Shown here in pieces: positions 24,251-26,090 of a stretch of 26,090 nt of DNA. The stretch comes from a virus. A model generated the notes under the pieces. That model saw only the letters and a list, made by a program, of their open reading frames with translations, was not told where the DNA came from and ran no database searches. The stretch lies in IMG/VR virus record IMGVR_UViG_3300027883_000022, positions 1 to 26,090 of that record. The stretch is one strand, 5' to 3'. The position numbers and the translations under genes were made by a program. Every line of letters begins with the position of its first letter. The stretch's first letter is position 1.

Positions 24251-24257
24251 TATTTAT
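24251..24257 (+). promoter_or_regulatory. TATTTAT late-promoter candidate
   Basis: TATTTAT (followed by C) ends 15 nt before the ATG at 24273 in the short gap after the tape measure gene. Confidence 0.5.
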
Positions 24258-24272
24258 CTAATAAAATAAGAT

Positions 24273-26090
24273 ATGCCAAGTTACTTAGATTTTAATTCAA
24301 CGAAAGTGTTTAGAGATTCTATACTTGCAAGGACTCTACAACAACCTAACGGACCACAAACATTTAACAGTGGAGCATATACCGTTGAAACTTTAAGAGA
24401 CAACGCAAATGTAGATCCAGGGGACGTTGAAACTAATTTACAAACCTATTTAGCGGTTCCTGAGAACCTCAATACTTTTGGTGCTGATGATTTCAGTACT
24501 GTTACGGATTTAAGAAACTTAGTTGGGCTTGATGATTTGGGTTTATACCCATATTATACTGCGGGTTCATACAATAATTTAATTAGTATTATGACTACCG
24601 AGGATTATGAATCGGAGTCTAAACTAATGCAATTCGCGGCTTGGAACATTAAAAATAACAAACAAGGTCCTGTTCTTGCAAGAATTACACAGAACTTAGT
24701 TGCTGCAACATACGGTAGAGTAAGATTAATTGATGCCTTGAATGGTAATACCGCAACAGCAATTAATTTAATTACGGGTCGTGAAGACTTAATTGAGAAG
24801 AATTATAAAATTACAGTCGCTAAAACAATAGCGGGTAAGGCAATTGATTTCTTACAAACAGTTGCGGGTGTTGAATTCCCATGGAGTGAAATACCTGGTG
24901 ATTATTTAACAAACCCAAGGAACCCAATAGTTAATAGACCTGAAGCACAAACAGGTTTAGGTAAAGTATTCCAAGACATTACAGGTGCGTTGGGATCTTT
25001 ATTAGGAATACAAAGAAGACCGAAACCAAGTAGAAAACCATCAGATCTAATGATCGAATATATGGGAGGTGGTCAAAAGGCGGTACTTTTTGATAATTTA
25101 AGTTTCTCAACATACGCACCAAACTATACTAAAACTGCAAGATCACAACAATCATCAAAACTATTTAATTTTCCTAATCAAATTGGGGACGCAATTAATG
25201 ATATATTAGGAGCGGGAGCACCTGCGGGACAGGCATACATTGGTGATGATAGAGGTGAGGATGTAAACTATGCAATGAACGATTTCAATGAAAATGTCAT
25301 TAGAAGTAGTTACTACCTTAGTTTATTATTTGATCCTGTTCAAACAGAACTATTTGAAATAAAAAGAAACATATCAGAAGGTGGTCAAATAGGTGGTAAA
25401 CTTACTTGGTACAGTAGAAATTCAAAAAATAAGTTAGGGGCAAACAATGAAGAATTTAACAGTGAGAGATCACAGTTCGAACAGAGTTTATCTAACTCAT
25501 ATTCTTTTAGAAGTGATTCTATATTAGATAAAACACAACAACTTCTTAATTCAATGCCATCAGATGGTGGTGCTGCAAGAGGTCATGTTGCAAACGCAAT
25601 TGATCAAACGAGTAGAATTTTTAGAGAGGGAAACACTTTAATGTCAAGAGGATCCGCAATTAAATATGTGGATAAATTTAGTGGTGATGAAGGTGGTGTT
25701 GAGTATTGTCGGGTTTGGACTAAAGATAGGTCTTACATGAATATGTCCGATACAATGAAAAGAACAGGAAATATTAGAAAGTTCGATTCAAGTGTTATGA
25801 GTACACCGTGGAACTTAAATATTGCACCAATGTCCAACGGACAGAATGGTGACCCTGATACGGCATTCGCTTCATCAACTAATATTGTAAAAGCGGGGGA
25901 TGGTTATGTAGCAAAAAAATATATGTTCTCACTTGAGAACTTAGCTTGGAAAACATCTAACACTCCAGGTTTTATGGTAAGTGATTTACCATTTTGTGAA
26001 AGAGGACCTAACGGAGGTAGAGTTATGTGGTTTCCACCATATGATTTAAAAGTAACTGAACAAAATAATGCAAGGTGGGAAGAAAATAGT
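24273..26090 (+). CDS. Large structural (probably baseplate) protein, partial at the right edge
   Basis: An open frame of 606 codons runs from the ATG at 24273 to the last base of the window without a stop, so the C-terminus is missing. The product begins MPSYLDFNSTKVFRDSILA. The middle contains AVLFDNLSFSTYAPNYTKTA and a segment after residue about 340 with VIRSSYYLSLLFDPVQTELF. The last 60 residues have AKKYMFSLENLAWKTSN and RGPNGGRVMWFPPYDLKV. I do not recognise the family with confidence. A large, aromatic-rich structural protein directly after the tape measure suggests a baseplate or hub component. The Trp/Phe-rich end may begin a conserved domain that continues beyond the window. A TATTTAT motif drives it. 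Confidence 0.75.
   Translation, partial: MPSYLDFNSTKVFRDSILARTLQQPNGPQTFNSGAYTVETLRDNANVDPGDVETNLQTYLAVPENLNTFGADDFSTVTDLRNLVGLDDLGLYPYYTAGSYNNLISIMTTEDYESESKLMQFAAWNIKNNKQGPVLARITQNLVAATYGRVRLIDALNGNTATAINLITGREDLIEKNYKITVAKTIAGKAIDFLQTVAGVEFPWSEIPGDYLTNPRNPIVNRPEAQTGLGKVFQDITGALGSLLGIQRRPKPSRKPSDLMIEYMGGGQKAVLFDNLSFSTYAPNYTKTARSQQSSKLFNFPNQIGDAINDILGAGAPAGQAYIGDDRGEDVNYAMNDFNENVIRSSYYLSLLFDPVQTELFEIKRNISEGGQIGGKLTWYSRNSKNKLGANNEEFNSERSQFEQSLSNSYSFRSDSILDKTQQLLNSMPSDGGAARGHVANAIDQTSRIFREGNTLMSRGSAIKYVDKFSGDEGGVEYCRVWTKDRSYMNMSDTMKRTGNIRKFDSSVMSTPWNLNIAPMSNGQNGDPDTAFASSTNIVKAGDGYVAKKYMFSLENLAWKTSNTPGFMVSDLPFCERGPNGGRVMWFPPYDLKVTEQNNARWEENS

Overview
The window looks like part of the genome of a contractile-tailed (myovirus-type) phage with T4-related virion and replication genes. 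Recognisable T4-type parts are a family B DNA polymerase (gp43-like), a gp13-like neck protein, a tail sheath (gp18-like), a tail tube (gp19-like) and a gp26-like baseplate/tail-assembly protein; a probable tape measure protein and weaker gp14- and gp15-like candidates accompany them. The DNA is AT-rich and densely coded on both strands. No tRNA, rRNA, CRISPR array, insertion sequence or integrase was seen.

The host is probably a member of the Bacteroidota. Two replication-type genes (polymerase at 9172, nuclease at 13152) are preceded by TTG-N20-TATATTTG, which fits the Bacteroidota housekeeping promoter (TTTG about 20 bp before TAnnTTTG). Most genes also lack a Shine-Dalgarno sequence and have A-rich leaders. 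This is inference from promoters and leaders only. A second motif, TATTTAT, precedes twelve genes, nearly all virion or unidentified genes, always in the sense orientation. It probably marks a phage late promoter; in several cases it sits only 4 nt from the start codon.

Layout. 1-1180: two leftward unrecognised genes, the first cut by the window edge. 1195-1229: an inverted pair of TATTTAT promoters. 1234-9054: rightward adhesin/tail-fibre module: an unknown protein, a lectin-like protein, a 1185-residue fibre with Pro/Thr linkers and a cupredoxin-like domain, a chymotrypsin-fold serine protease and a small beta-rich protein. 9070-11976: DNA polymerase with its own host-type promoter, structured leader and terminator. 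11975-13093: leftward gp13-like neck gene. 13152-15755: a predicted PD-(D/E)XK nuclease and a SNF2 helicase, convergent and overlapping at their 3' ends. 15808-17552: candidate neck and sheath-terminator genes. 17553-17711: a small leftward gene. 17831-26090: sheath, tube, gp26-like protein with a frameshift extension, tape measure, and a large structural protein running off the right edge.

The virion genes would build the neck, contractile tail and host-binding fibres. The polymerase, helicase and nuclease form DNA-metabolism islands inside the structural cluster and appear to use a different promoter class. The most noteworthy points are the probable +1 programmed frameshift before the tape measure gene, the cupredoxin-like domain and the serine protease in the fibre module, and the two promoter classes, including interlocked divergent pairs.
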